61,880 bases of DNA from assembly GCA_022448725.1 (NCBI GenBank), contig JAKUTR010000014.1, forward strand, positions 1 to 61,880, in the 5' to 3' direction. The position numbers were made by a program, and so were the translations under genes. Source of the stretch: SAR202 cluster bacterium (GTDB taxonomy: Bacteria > Chloroflexota > Dehalococcoidia > Lucifugimonadales > VXLM01). Shown piece by piece: positions 53,879-61,880 of this stretch. Under the pieces are notes generated by a model. It saw only the letters and a list, made by a program, of their open reading frames with translations, did no database searches and had not been told where the DNA came from. Positions within the stretch are counted from its first letter, which is position 1. Each line of letters starts with the position of its first letter.

Positions 53879-54904
53879 CTAGACGATCAGCATCGCGTCC
53901 CCGAAGCTGTAGAATCGATAACCTTCTTGGATTGCTTCCTCGTAAGCCTCGGTAATCAATTCGTGATCGGCGAAGGCGCTTACTAGCATGAGGAGCGTTG
54001 ATTTCGGTAAATGAAAGTTTGTTAGAAGAGTATCGGTGATGCGAAAGTCGTAACCGGGGTATATAAAGATGTCAGCCCACCCAGACCCTGGTGTTACAGG
54101 CTCTCCCTGACCTCGTTGTGCGGCATGCTCCAACAGTCTTACAGCTGTTGTCCCCACCACGAGCACCCTTCGACCTTCCCTTTTCGCGCTGTTTATCAAC
54201 TCAGCAGCCTCTTTACCCAATTCCCATTGCTCTGTGTGCATATCGTGCTGTGTAACATCTTCGACTTGTATGGGACGAAATGTTCCCCAGCCAACGTGCA
54301 AGGTCACAAAGGCCGTCCGTACACCCATGCTACGAATGTCCCGTAGTAACTCAGGTGTGAAATGAAGGCCGGCCGTTGGAGCAGCTACACTACCTTTAAC
54401 GCGAGAGTAGACAGTCTGATAGCGTTCGGCATCGGTTAAAGGCTCATGAATATAAGGTGGTAATGGGGTTGTGCCGATCTCGTCGAGATGTTCCTCACTG
54501 GATAATCGTACCGTACGTGAACCGTCACTATGAACACCGGTGATCTCGCACTCGATCGTATGACCACTACCAGAGAGATCAAACACGGTTCCCTCCCGCA
54601 TACGCCGCCCTGGTCTAACGAGAGCTTGCCACTGACGCTTAGCTTTGCGTCGTAAAAGTAGCAATTCAACTTTTCCATTACTATCTCTTCTACTCCCATA
54701 GAGCCTTGCGGGGAAAACACGGCTGTCATTGAATACCATCACGTCCCCAGGACGGAGGTGTTTTGGTAAGTCATAGAAATGCTGGTGGGTAATTTTCCGA
54801 TCAGTGCGAGAAACGACCATCAAATTTGAATGGTCACGAGGCGTGATTGGTGCCTGTGCTATAAGCTCTGAGGGAAGTTGGTAGTCGTAGTCGCTAAGCT
54901 TCAT
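53879..54904 (-). CDS. queA: S-adenosylmethionine:tRNA ribosyltransferase-isomerase
   Basis: Adds the cyclopentene ring precursor to preQ1-modified tRNA in queuosine synthesis. 341 residues, normal length. MKLSDYDYQLPSELIAQAP, NDSRVFPARLYG, AAPTAGLHFTPELL and DTLLTNFHLPKSTLLMLVSAF (split) are standard. ATG start, no clear ribosome site. tgt is not adjacent. Runs in the same direction as the Rid gene. Confidence 0.97.
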   Translation of the reverse strand: MKLSDYDYQLPSELIAQAPITPRDHSNLMVVSRTDRKITHQHFYDLPKHLRPGDVMVFNDSRVFPARLYGSRRDSNGKVELLLLRRKAKRQWQALVRPGRRMREGTVFDLSGSGHTIECEITGVHSDGSRTVRLSSEEHLDEIGTTPLPPYIHEPLTDAERYQTVYSRVKGSVAAPTAGLHFTPELLRDIRSMGVRTAFVTLHVGWGTFRPIQVEDVTQHDMHTEQWELGKEAAELINSAKREGRRVLVVGTTAVRLLEHAAQRGQGEPVTPGSGWADIFIYPGYDFRITDTLLTNFHLPKSTLLMLVSAFADHELITEAYEEAIQEGYRFYSFGDAMLIV

Positions 54905-55042
54905 GACTGGTATTAAGTCGCTAATGGATTCCTATCGTAAAATGGAAGGTCAGGTGTGTTGAATAAGTGATTGAGTGGGCAGCCTATCCTCGGCGAATTC
55001 TACAACTGAAGCCCAACCAATCTCGTTGGGAGTCTATGAGAG

Positions 55043-55927
55043 TCATGAAATAGAAAGTTTGGCTGCCAGCAGGGTGTTTTTGAGCAGCATCGCGATAGTC
55101 ATCGGGCCAACGCCACCCGGGACAGGGGTAATGGCAGATGCTACCCCTGATGCGCTTTTGAACTCAACGTCTCCGACAAGTTTGTAGCCCCGCTTACGCT
55201 CCGGTGCTTCAACCCGATTAACTCCCACGTCAATAACTACTGCTTTCTCAGCTAACATGTTGGCTGTAATGTACTCTGGGCTCCCGATGGCGGCGATGAG
55301 AATATCTGCACGCCTCGTGATCGAAGGGATGTCGGTAGTTCTAGAATGGCATACCGTCACAGTCGCATTGGCACCATCGGCTTTTTGCATCAACAAAGCT
55401 GCAATCGGTTTGCCAACTATTTCGCTCCGACCAACGACTACGACGTGCTTGCCCGAGGGGTCGTGTCCTTCTCGGACTAGCATCTCTTGTATACCTGCTG
55501 GCGTTGCGGGAGCAAATCGTTTCCTGCCTTGACTCAACAGGCCTACGTTAACAGGGTGTAGTCCATCTACATCTTTCATAGGGTTAATCGCTTCGATTAC
55601 TGGATACTGATCCAGGTGATCAGGCAGTGGAAGTTGTACGAGTATGCCATGGACGTTGCTATCGCTTCCTAGGCGATCAACTTCCCTGACAAGGTCTTTT
55701 TGTGACGTGTCATATGGCAGGGTAATATCGCTTGTAGTCATACCTGCTTCCTCGGCGGCCCGATGTTTGTTACCGACGTACACTTTCGAAGCAGGGTCAT
55801 CGCCTACAAGTATGACAGCCAAGTGCGGTGTGGTTAAGTTAGTTGCCGTGAAGTCTTGTACTTGGTCTGCAACCTCCATGCGTATCTCTCTTGCAATCTG
55901 CTTTCCGTCAATTATCTTTGCCGTCAC
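55043..55927 (-). CDS. folD: Bifunctional methylene-THF dehydrogenase/cyclohydrolase FolD
   Basis: Interconverts methylene-, methenyl- and formyl-THF. 294 residues: SKVYVGNKHRAAEEAG with the catalytic Lys, QLPLPDHLD, PATPAGIQEML, and the NADP loop VVGRSEIVGKPIA. GTG start with AAGGGG seven bases before it. Divergent from metF across 85 bases, giving a shared control region for one-carbon genes. Confidence 0.97.
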   Translation of the reverse strand: MTAKIIDGKQIAREIRMEVADQVQDFTATNLTTPHLAVILVGDDPASKVYVGNKHRAAEEAGMTTSDITLPYDTSQKDLVREVDRLGSDSNVHGILVQLPLPDHLDQYPVIEAINPMKDVDGLHPVNVGLLSQGRKRFAPATPAGIQEMLVREGHDPSGKHVVVVGRSEIVGKPIAALLMQKADGANATVTVCHSRTTDIPSITRRADILIAAIGSPEYITANMLAEKAVVIDVGVNRVEAPERKRGYKLVGDVEFKSASGVASAITPVPGGVGPMTIAMLLKNTLLAAKLSIS

Positions 55928-55947
55928 TATGACACCCCTTCATCAGG

Positions 55948-55976
55948 TTTCAATGAATATACATCCCAACTATAAT
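55948..55976 (+). promoter_or_regulatory. Promoter of metF in the folD-metF divergent region
   Basis: TTTCAA, a 17-base spacer and a perfect TATAAT (55971-55976), 36 bases before the metF TTG start. Confidence 0.5.
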
Positions 55977-56012
55977 ACGCTTGTCGTCATTCTTGATTAG
56001 CCGGAGATCAAC

Positions 56013-56894
56013 TTGAGTAGATTCTCAGACGCATTAAAGTCCCAGGAGTTTGTAGTTACAGCCGAACTGAACCCGCCGAAAGGGACTGATCTGGAAATCA
56101 TTTATAGGCATGCGGATGCACTCCGAGGGATGGCCACTGCTTTTAACGTTACCGATTCGGCCGGTGCAAACATGATGATGGCACCCATTGCAGCGGCACG
56201 CAAGCTACTTGACCGCGAAATCGAGCCGATTATGCAGGTTACAGGGCGCGACCGTAACAGGATAGCTCTTGGAGCGGAGCTTCTAGCTGCGGAGGCTTTG
56301 GGGATTCCCAATGTTCTTTGCATGAGTGGAGATCCGCCAGGTCGGGGTGACCACCCAGATGCAAAAGGAGTTTTTGACCTCAAGGCTGAAACCCTGCTTG
56401 AAGCCGTCAAGGCTATGAATTCAGGTGAGGATATGTATGGCAATGAGTTATCTGGATCAACATCTCTGTTTGCTGGCGCCGTTGCTAACCCTGGCTCGGA
56501 TGATGTGGAAAATGAGTTGCGCCGGATGGAGGAGAAAGTTTCGCGAGGCGCGCAATTTTTTCAGACACAGGCCATTTATGACGCAGCTGACTTCCAGAAG
56601 TTTATGGAGACCGCTAGGGACTTTGGAGTCCCGGTACTTGCAGGGATGATCGTCCTTAAGTCTGCGAGAATGGCGAACTTCCTTAACGATAAACTTCCTG
56701 GGGTCTCAGTACCTCAAAGTATTATTGATGAGATGGATTTATCTGAAGATCGGGCAACCACCGGTATCGAGATCACAGCACGCCTTATCCGTGAGATCAA
56801 GGATATGTGTGACGGGACCCATATCATGGCGATTGGCTGGGAATCGAAAATCCCCTTGATCGTAGAGCGAGCAGGGCTAGCAAATAGTGAGTAA
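56013..56894 (+). CDS. metF: Methylenetetrahydrofolate reductase family protein
   Basis: 293 residues, FAD-dependent MTHFR-type TIM barrel; reduces methylene-THF to methyl-THF. TAELNPPKG near the start, NVTDSAGANMMMAP, LCMSGDPPGRGDHPDA, and the late AGMIVLKSA are typical of MetF-like proteins, including the short forms of acetogen-type folate pathways. TTG start at 56013, fixed by GGAG six bases upstream. Being divergent from folD supports a one-carbon role. The electron donor is uncertain. Confidence 0.88.
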   Translation: MSRFSDALKSQEFVVTAELNPPKGTDLEIIYRHADALRGMATAFNVTDSAGANMMMAPIAAARKLLDREIEPIMQVTGRDRNRIALGAELLAAEALGIPNVLCMSGDPPGRGDHPDAKGVFDLKAETLLEAVKAMNSGEDMYGNELSGSTSLFAGAVANPGSDDVENELRRMEEKVSRGAQFFQTQAIYDAADFQKFMETARDFGVPVLAGMIVLKSARMANFLNDKLPGVSVPQSIIDEMDLSEDRATTGIEITARLIREIKDMCDGTHIMAIGWESKIPLIVERAGLANSE

Positions 56895-56963
56895 GGTGTG
56901 ACTTGTGTTGAGTAGTCGGTCCCGAAATTCACGAACTGGTTCCAATCACTCCTAGTGGCCGAT

Positions 56964-57368
56964 ATGCTGATTATTGGTGTGGACATCATAGAAATTGAAC
57001 GGATCCAGCGAGTTGCGAAGGACTACGGAGACCGATTTCTGAGGCGGATCTACACTGAAGGTGAGATTGAGTACGCAAGGGGGCGAGCTCCCCAATTAGC
57101 CAGTCGTTTTGCAGCTAAAGAGGCGGTAATGAAGCTACTGGGCACTGGAGTTAGAGGGATAAGTTGGAGAGACATTGAGGTGGTTCGGCAACCGGGCATG
57201 GCCCCTCATATTGAGCTTCATAACACTGCTCAGGCACGTGCTGATCTGATTGGTCTAACTGATATCGCACTTTCGTTGTCTCATTCGAAAGAGTTTGCAG
57301 TGGCCTCTGTGGTCGGCGACAGTGTTAGAGGTAACTTAGTTCCACTGAGTGATCCACCAGGACGCTAG
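56964..57368 (+). CDS. acpS: Holo-[acyl-carrier-protein] synthase
   Basis: Transfers phosphopantetheine from CoA to ACP. 134 residues. IIGVDIIEIERI (Asp metal ligand) and SRFAAKEAVMKLLG (Glu, Lys) are the two AcpS signatures. The ATG at 56964 gives the usual N-terminus; a GTG three codons upstream is possible. No clear ribosome site for either. Followed after 17 bases by the NAD(P)HX repair gene, a neighbourhood common in bacteria. Confidence 0.93.
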   Translation: MLIIGVDIIEIERIQRVAKDYGDRFLRRIYTEGEIEYARGRAPQLASRFAAKEAVMKLLGTGVRGISWRDIEVVRQPGMAPHIELHNTAQARADLIGLTDIALSLSHSKEFAVASVVGDSVRGNLVPLSDPPGR

Positions 57369-57373
57369 GTGCT

Positions 57374-57387
57374 ATATAGCGCTATAT
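57374..57387. promoter_or_regulatory. 14-base palindrome covering the nnr start codon
   Basis: ATATAGCGCTATAT is perfectly symmetric and includes the first two bases of the ATG at 57386. It may be an operator, or in RNA a hairpin that hides the start. Confidence 0.3.
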
Positions 57388-58939
57388 GAAAATTGTCACT
57401 CCCCAGCAGATGCGTGGTATTGAAGACCGATCCGAGGAACTGGGTGTTTCCAAAGACACGCTGATGGAAAACGCTGGTCACTCCATCGCGGAATACCTTC
57501 TCCACACGATGAAGAACCTGGTTGGCACGCGGGTGGTCGTACTTGTTGGTCAGGGAAACAATGGCGGTGACGGAGTTGTTGCTGCTACAAGGCTGGACCA
57601 ATTGGGTGCGAAGGTGACGGTTTACCTTTGCGCTGCCGTCCCCAAATATCAGGCGAAGACTGATCTCCTGCAGCAGCGGGGTGCCCAAGTTAGTAGTATT
57701 CAAGAAGATTGTGGTCTCAATCAGCTGCGCGAAGCGTTGGAATTAGCAGAGGTTGTGGTAGATGCGGTACTAGGTACCGGTTTATCTAGGGCTATCGAAG
57801 ATCCGTTGCGCAGTGTTCTTTTGTGTTTGCAGGAAGAGAGGAAGCGTAGGCCAGAGGTACGTTTATTGGCAGTGGACACACCTACTGGTCTGGACCCTGC
57901 CACTGGTCTTGTAGATCCCGCATGTGTTGCTGCTGATGTTACTCTGACACTCGGTAATCCTAAATCAGGGCGGTACAGGTTCCCAGGGGCGGAGTTCACC
58001 GGCCAAGTCGAGGTTATGGATATCGGCCTGCCATCTGGTCTGGATGACGATATCAGTATTGACCTGATCACGCCCAATGATGCACGCGATGTATTGCCTC
58101 CGCGTCCTCTGGACGGACACAAGGGAACCTTTGGTAGGACCCTAGTGGTTGTGGGATCTCGCCAGTATGTCGGTGCCGCGTATCTTGCTGCGACAGCTGC
58201 GGGTCGGTCGGGGGTAGGGCTTGTGACCGTTGCGACACCATCTAGTGTTCAAATGGTTCTAGCTTCTAAGGCTGTAGAACCAACCTTTCTGCCATTATCC
58301 GAGTCGACTTTCGGGGGGTTGGCTGCCGAAGCTGCGAACGAGGTGATTAGGGTGGTATCTGACTACGATTCATTACTCATTGGCTGTGGCTTGGGACAGG
58401 AGCCAGCCACACAGGACTTTCTAAGAAGGCTGCTGTTGGAAAAGGTCTGTCTGCCTCCTATGGTTGTCGATGCTGATGCACTCAACTTTTTGGCAAGTAC
58501 CCAATCATGGGAGCACCACTTCCCCGGATTAGCCATACTAACCCCGCATCCGGGCGAGATGGCACGCCTGACGGGCCTTAGCGTGTCGGAGATCTTGGAT
58601 AACCGTATTGAAGTTGTGCAAGAGTATGCACGCAAATGGAATAAGATCGTTGTACTTAAAGGAGCCTTCACTGTTGTGGGATTCCCAGGGGGAGAAGTAA
58701 AACAGTCGCCTTTCGCAAATCCAGCAATGGCTACAGCTGGCACGGGCGATGTTCTTGGGGGGTTACTCTCCGGCTTACTTGCCCAGGAAATCTCGCTAAA
58801 CAATACTGTGACCTTAGGGGTTTACCTCCATGGATTAGCCGGGGAACTAGTTAGGGATGAACTAGGAGATGCTGGCATGTTAGCTGGCGACCTCCTCCCT
58901 GAGATTCCACGGGCTGTGAAATCACTAAAGCAAATGTAA
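57386..58939 (+). CDS. nnr: Bifunctional NAD(P)H-hydrate epimerase / ADP-dependent dehydratase
   Basis: Repairs hydrated NAD(P)H. 517 residues: N-terminal YjeF_N epimerase (LVGQGNNGGDGVVAA) and C-terminal carbohydrate-kinase-like dehydratase (GTFGRTLVVVGS, TPHPGEMARLTG, AGTGDVLGGLLSG). Normal fused form. It lies between acpS and menG on the same strand, probably one transcript. There is no ribosome site before the ATG, which lies in a palindrome. Confidence 0.96.
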   Translation: MKIVTPQQMRGIEDRSEELGVSKDTLMENAGHSIAEYLLHTMKNLVGTRVVVLVGQGNNGGDGVVAATRLDQLGAKVTVYLCAAVPKYQAKTDLLQQRGAQVSSIQEDCGLNQLREALELAEVVVDAVLGTGLSRAIEDPLRSVLLCLQEERKRRPEVRLLAVDTPTGLDPATGLVDPACVAADVTLTLGNPKSGRYRFPGAEFTGQVEVMDIGLPSGLDDDISIDLITPNDARDVLPPRPLDGHKGTFGRTLVVVGSRQYVGAAYLAATAAGRSGVGLVTVATPSSVQMVLASKAVEPTFLPLSESTFGGLAAEAANEVIRVVSDYDSLLIGCGLGQEPATQDFLRRLLLEKVCLPPMVVDADALNFLASTQSWEHHFPGLAILTPHPGEMARLTGLSVSEILDNRIEVVQEYARKWNKIVVLKGAFTVVGFPGGEVKQSPFANPAMATAGTGDVLGGLLSGLLAQEISLNNTVTLGVYLHGLAGELVRDELGDAGMLAGDLLPEIPRAVKSLKQM

Positions 58940-58966
58940 GCACGTAGCTGAAGAACGGAGACTAAC

Positions 58967-59695
58967 CTGGCGAATTTAAGAGGCCAAGAACGAGCTCGTT
59001 ACGTGGCTGCGATGTTTGGACGCATTGCTGGCCGTTATGATCTCCTGAACACAGTTATGTCAGGCGGGCGTCACTACGCCTGGCGGAGGAAGGCAGTCGA
59101 CTTAGTAATGCCTTCTACGCCTTACAAAAACGGTAGGGCTCTCGACATAGCGAGCGGTACCGGCGACTTCGCTTTAGACCTTGCACTTCGACAGGAAGTG
59201 GCAGGAGTAATTGGCCTCGACTTTGCCTTGAGAATGCTTCCGATTGCAAGGAAGAAAGCGCAGAAGCGGAAACAGGGAGCTACGGCATCATTTTTGGCAG
59301 GCGATGCTCATAATCTCCCTTTCGCTGACAACACTTTTGTTTGCGCGACGGTAGGTTTTGGCGTACGTAACTTTATAGACGTACCTAGTGCCCTCCGTGA
59401 GATAGAGCGAGTATTAAAGCCAGGAGGAAAGGTCGCAATACTCGAGATCGTCAGGCAAGATGGCCGCAACCCTGTTGCGAGGTTGTTTCCGATCTATTTT
59501 CGGTACGTCACTCCTTGGCTCGGCTCTCTTATAGCTGGAAATCGCGAAGCGTACACATATCTTCCAGAGTCAGTGCAGGAGTTCATGAGTGCCAGTGAGC
59601 TGAAGGAGTTGATGCACGCAGCCGGGTTAAAAAAAGTCACCGTTTCTTCAGTAGCTTTTGGCACGACAGTGATACTTGTAGGAGAGGCGTCTTAG
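58967..59695 (+). CDS. menG: Demethylmenaquinone/ubiquinone methyltransferase UbiE/MenG, probable CTG start
   Basis: Last methylation of menaquinone (or ubiquinone) synthesis. Core motifs RIAGRYDLLNTVMSGG, LDIASGTGDFALDL, VGFGVRNF and the C-terminal YTYLPESVQEF are standard. From the GTG at 59003 the product is 230 residues, but the conserved ERARYVAAMF leader starts further up. In frame, CTG at 58967 is six bases after GGAG and yields it (242 residues), with no ATG, GTG or TTG in between. So I infer a CTG start; the GTG is the fallback. It overlaps the convergent oxidase by four bases. Confidence 0.87.
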   Translation: MANLRGQERARYVAAMFGRIAGRYDLLNTVMSGGRHYAWRRKAVDLVMPSTPYKNGRALDIASGTGDFALDLALRQEVAGVIGLDFALRMLPIARKKAQKRKQGATASFLAGDAHNLPFADNTFVCATVGFGVRNFIDVPSALREIERVLKPGGKVAILEIVRQDGRNPVARLFPIYFRYVTPWLGSLIAGNREAYTYLPESVQEFMSASELKELMHAAGLKKVTVSSVAFGTTVILVGEAS

Positions 59696-60846
59696 CGATC
59701 GTAAGCTATGTTTGAAAACAACGTCTTTGGCCGGTGTTGTATTCGGCCATCGGTGAACCTCTCGATACTGAAGAAATCAAGAGGGGAGGAGTCTCCACTC
59801 TCAATGTAATCAGCCATCATCTCGCCTGTGCGTGGGCTCAGTATCATACCAATGTGGTCATGGCCTGATGCCACGCTGACACCTTGCCATCCGGGAATTG
59901 GTCCCAAGACAGGCATACCATCCGGAGAACCAGGGCGAACCCCTGCTTCTGCTGAGACAAACTCAGCATATTTTAAGATCGGGAATGTCGCGGTTGCGTT
60001 ATCAACCATCTGCCGTATAGCTGCACCTGTGATCTTATGATTGAATTCGCCATCCTCACGTGTAGCACATGATAGAAAGGTGCCGTCCATTTGTGGGACG
60101 ATACTCTGCACGGGACAGTATGGGTGAAAGCCTGGCATCTTGAGTGTGACCCGTTGGCCCTTGATAGGCCGAACAGGGATCGATTCTTGCAGCCAACGAT
60201 TGGCCACCCCCGTCCATGCTCCAGCTGCCAGCACGACCTGATTTGTATGGTAAGTCTCGGTCATGGTTCTCAGCCCTACTATTCGGCTACCTTTAACCTC
60301 GAAGCTAGTAACCTCGGTTTGCTCAAGGCAGGTTGCTCCTAACTTGTTAGCGGCATTGATCAGAGACTGGACGAAAGCCTTTCCCCTGATGTTACCCTCA
60401 TGAGGAGAATAGACAGCACCCTGCGCTGTCGGACTGATCTCTGGCTCTCGCTCCAATAACTCTTCGCGATCAATCCAGTGAACACCTATACCGAGGTTTT
60501 CTTGCCATGCGAGGTTGCCGCGCAGGGTCGAATGGAGTTCTTCAGTTAATGCAACTTTCATAACTCCATTTTGGCGATACTCTGGATTGATACCAGCATT
60601 GAGTAAGTCAGCGGTGAGTTGGGGAAATCTTTCAAAGCTACGCATAGCCATATCCCAGTATGGTGCGATAGTGTGGTCAACGTACCAAATTGGACCAATG
60701 ATCCCTCCCGTGGCTCCGGATGCACTCGAAGCAAAACGGTCCTTCTCGAAGAGTGTGCAAGAGATGCCCTTGAGAGCTAAGTTATAGGCGATGATGGCGC
60801 CGATGACGCCTCCGCCGATGATGGCGACGTCAGTGGTCTTAGTCAA
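59692..60846 (-). CDS. FAD-dependent oxidoreductase (DAO family, glycine/sarcosine oxidase-like)
   Basis: 384 residues, soluble. GGGVIGAIIAYNLALKG is the FAD loop; RPGSPDGMPVLGP and GHDHIGMILSPRTGEMMAD are the C-terminal DAO motifs. Likely oxidises an amine, glycine or N-methylated amino acid (ThiO/SoxB-like). TTG start about ten bases after GGA, 12 bases beyond the SDR stop, so it is in an operon with the SDR and perhaps the Gfo/Idh gene upstream. thi genes are absent, so a thiamine role is unlikely. Confidence 0.9.
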   Translation of the reverse strand: MTKTTDVAIIGGGVIGAIIAYNLALKGISCTLFEKDRFASSASGATGGIIGPIWYVDHTIAPYWDMAMRSFERFPQLTADLLNAGINPEYRQNGVMKVALTEELHSTLRGNLAWQENLGIGVHWIDREELLEREPEISPTAQGAVYSPHEGNIRGKAFVQSLINAANKLGATCLEQTEVTSFEVKGSRIVGLRTMTETYHTNQVVLAAGAWTGVANRWLQESIPVRPIKGQRVTLKMPGFHPYCPVQSIVPQMDGTFLSCATREDGEFNHKITGAAIRQMVDNATATFPILKYAEFVSAEAGVRPGSPDGMPVLGPIPGWQGVSVASGHDHIGMILSPRTGEMMADYIESGDSSPLDFFSIERFTDGRIQHRPKTLFSNIAYDR

Positions 60847-60858
60847 AATTATTGATTC

Positions 60859-61620
60859 CTACTGCATCGTCATGCCGCCGTCAATCATCAGATTCGAACC
60901 AGTGATGAATCCCGAGTCGGTTGAGGCTAGGTACACAGCTGCCTCAGCTATCTCCCACGGTTCACCTAAACGGCCCATAGGTTGACGAGCTACCATTGAC
61001 TTGCGTGTCTCCTCAGGGTCTGGGAACTGAGCGACCATTCGATCAACCCACGGTGTGTTGACCGTACCGGGAGAGATAGAGTTACACCGAAGCCCCTGAT
61101 CAACGTAGTCGAGAGCAATGGCTCTAGTGAGTGAAATGATCCCGCCCTTGGATGCACAGTATGCTAAACGGTCACGAACGCCGACGACACCAGCGACAGA
61201 TCCCATGTTGATGATGTTTCCTCTACCGGATTCCAGTAGATAAGGGAGAGTATGCTTACTCACAAGAAACGCACCCTTCATGTTGATGTCGATCATACGA
61301 TCCCAGTCCTCCTCAGTCGTATCCAGAAGCTTGCCAGCGCGGCCCCAGCCAGCATCATTCACCAAGGTGTCAATACTAGTCAGGTGTTCTGCTGCTTCAC
61401 CGACCGCTTTTTCTACTGAACCAGAGTCACTCACATCACACTCGACTACGCTAATGGTCTTACCATCTACGTTCAGATCATCAGCTATGGCCTGTGCTGT
61501 CGTTGGATTTAAGTCTGCGATTACGACATTCGCGCCTTCGCGCGCGAAGGCTCTTACAATGGCTTCGCCTATTCCGGCACCACCACCAGTGATTATTGCG
61601 TTACGTCCTTTGAGTCGCAA
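60859..61620 (-). CDS. Short-chain dehydrogenase/reductase
   Basis: 253-residue classical SDR with the standard glycine loop TGGGAGIG (11-18), NDAG, Ser141, Tyr154 and Lys158 (YCASK). Unlike the SDRs at 1311 and 3581 there is no loop insertion. TTG start at 61620 with AAGGAG eight bases upstream. Between a Gfo/Idh gene and a DAO oxidase on the same strand, it likely belongs to one catabolic operon. Substrate unknown. Confidence 0.92.
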   Translation of the reverse strand: MRLKGRNAIITGGGAGIGEAIVRAFAREGANVVIADLNPTTAQAIADDLNVDGKTISVVECDVSDSGSVEKAVGEAAEHLTSIDTLVNDAGWGRAGKLLDTTEEDWDRMIDINMKGAFLVSKHTLPYLLESGRGNIINMGSVAGVVGVRDRLAYCASKGGIISLTRAIALDYVDQGLRCNSISPGTVNTPWVDRMVAQFPDPEETRKSMVARQPMGRLGEPWEIAEAAVYLASTDSGFITGSNLMIDGGMTMQ

Positions 61621-61710
61621 GACGGAATCTCCTTTTTAGAAGCTGAATTAGGGTAAGGACACGTGTGGCAATGAGCAAGCACGACTCCTTACGTTAAAGA
61701 TGAGTAAATA

Positions 61711-61880
61711 TTATCCATGTTTGGCAAAGAGTTTCATGGATCGAGCTTCCTCTGTTGTCTGAACCCGGCCACTCTGGTCACCCCCCAGCCATCGGTACGC
61801 TCTCGGATACAGGGTCAATGAGCGATCTTCTAAGGGAAGCTTGACAGGGACATTCCCCCATAACGCTGAGTGTTTTGCTG
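61711..61880 (-). CDS. C-terminus of a Gfo/Idh/MocA oxidoreductase (cut by window edge)
   Basis: The last 55 codons of a minus-strand gene. The segment NVPVKLPLEDRSLTLYPRAY matches the C-terminal motif of the Gfo/Idh proteins at 6164 (VPVQLPLTDRSLKI) and 12536 (VPVKLPLVDRSLRL), so this is a third paralog. Ends KLFAKHG then TAA. The rest lies beyond the right edge. It is 90 bases upstream of the SDR and may head that operon. Confidence 0.7.
   Translation of the reverse strand, partial: AKHSALWGNVPVKLPLEDRSLTLYPRAYRWLGGDQSGRVQTTEEARSMKLFAKHG

Overview
The window is a gene-dense bacterial chromosome segment of roughly balanced base composition (judged by eye). It has no rRNA, tRNA, CRISPR array or insertion sequence that I could find. 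Gene content suggests an uncultivated, probably marine, member of the Chloroflexota (SAR202/Dehalococcoidia-like). The hints are many short-chain dehydrogenases and Gfo/Idh/MocA oxidoreductases, a sulfatase cassette, a fused CobA-HemD, a membrane-anchored YvcK, a DUF1461 protein, a UbiE/MenG N-terminus of a type I associate with Chloroflexota, and a HerA/NurA pair. This assignment is inference. Start codons are unusually varied (ATG, many GTG, at least five TTG, one likely CTG), and some promoters sit so close to the start codon that leaderless transcripts are likely.

Layout. 1-1199 holds most of serS (minus strand, cut by the window edge). 1.3-9.3 kb is a catabolic block: SDR, sulfatase, SDR, a TIM-barrel glycosidase-like protein, Gfo/Idh oxidoreductase, D-2-hydroxyacid dehydrogenase and aldo/keto reductase. 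9.5-13.7 kb holds msrA, a zinc alcohol dehydrogenase, a PIG-L-type deacetylase, a glycosyltransferase stub and a second Gfo/Idh protein. 13.7-17.9 kb is a tetrapyrrole operon (precorrin-2 dehydrogenase, hemC, cobA-hemD fusion, hemB) with every junction overlapping. 18-24.4 kb is housekeeping: pcm, a 26-codon ORF coupled to gatB, yvcK, secG, small membrane proteins, a YbhN-type flippase-like protein and tatD. 24.4-28.5 kb holds an atypical Gfo/Idh protein, a GT-C glycosyltransferase and dnaJ. 28.7-32.7 kb is a 2-oxoacid dehydrogenase operon (E1 alpha, E1 beta, E2) ending in lipB. 32.8-35.2 kb holds a SAF-domain dehydrogenase and an aldo/keto reductase.

35.2-41.3 kb is a tightly overlapped operon selB - nurA - methyltransferase - HAS-barrel protein - herA, the most distinctive locus. 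41.4-49 kb holds hemW, ychF, a DUF1232 protein, holA, clpC and transaldolase. 49-54.9 kb holds a cytoplasmic gamma-glutamyltransferase, a DUF1461 protein, a formaldehyde-dehydrogenase-like enzyme, a Rid protein and queA. 55-59.7 kb holds folD and metF (divergent, one-carbon metabolism), acpS, a fused NAD(P)HX repair enzyme and menG/ubiE. 59.7-61.9 kb holds a DAO-type oxidase, an SDR and the C-terminus of another Gfo/Idh protein at the right edge.

Taken together, the core functions (tetrapyrrole, lipoate, translation, proteostasis, folate) are interleaved with oxidoreductase cassettes that look suited to stepwise oxidation of sugar-, sulfate- or amine-bearing organic matter. No transporter or transcription factor for these cassettes is encoded here. 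Several enzymes lack a residue that is normally catalytic (Gfo/Idh at 24358, PIG-L at 11104, Rid at 53441), so annotation by family name alone would mislead.
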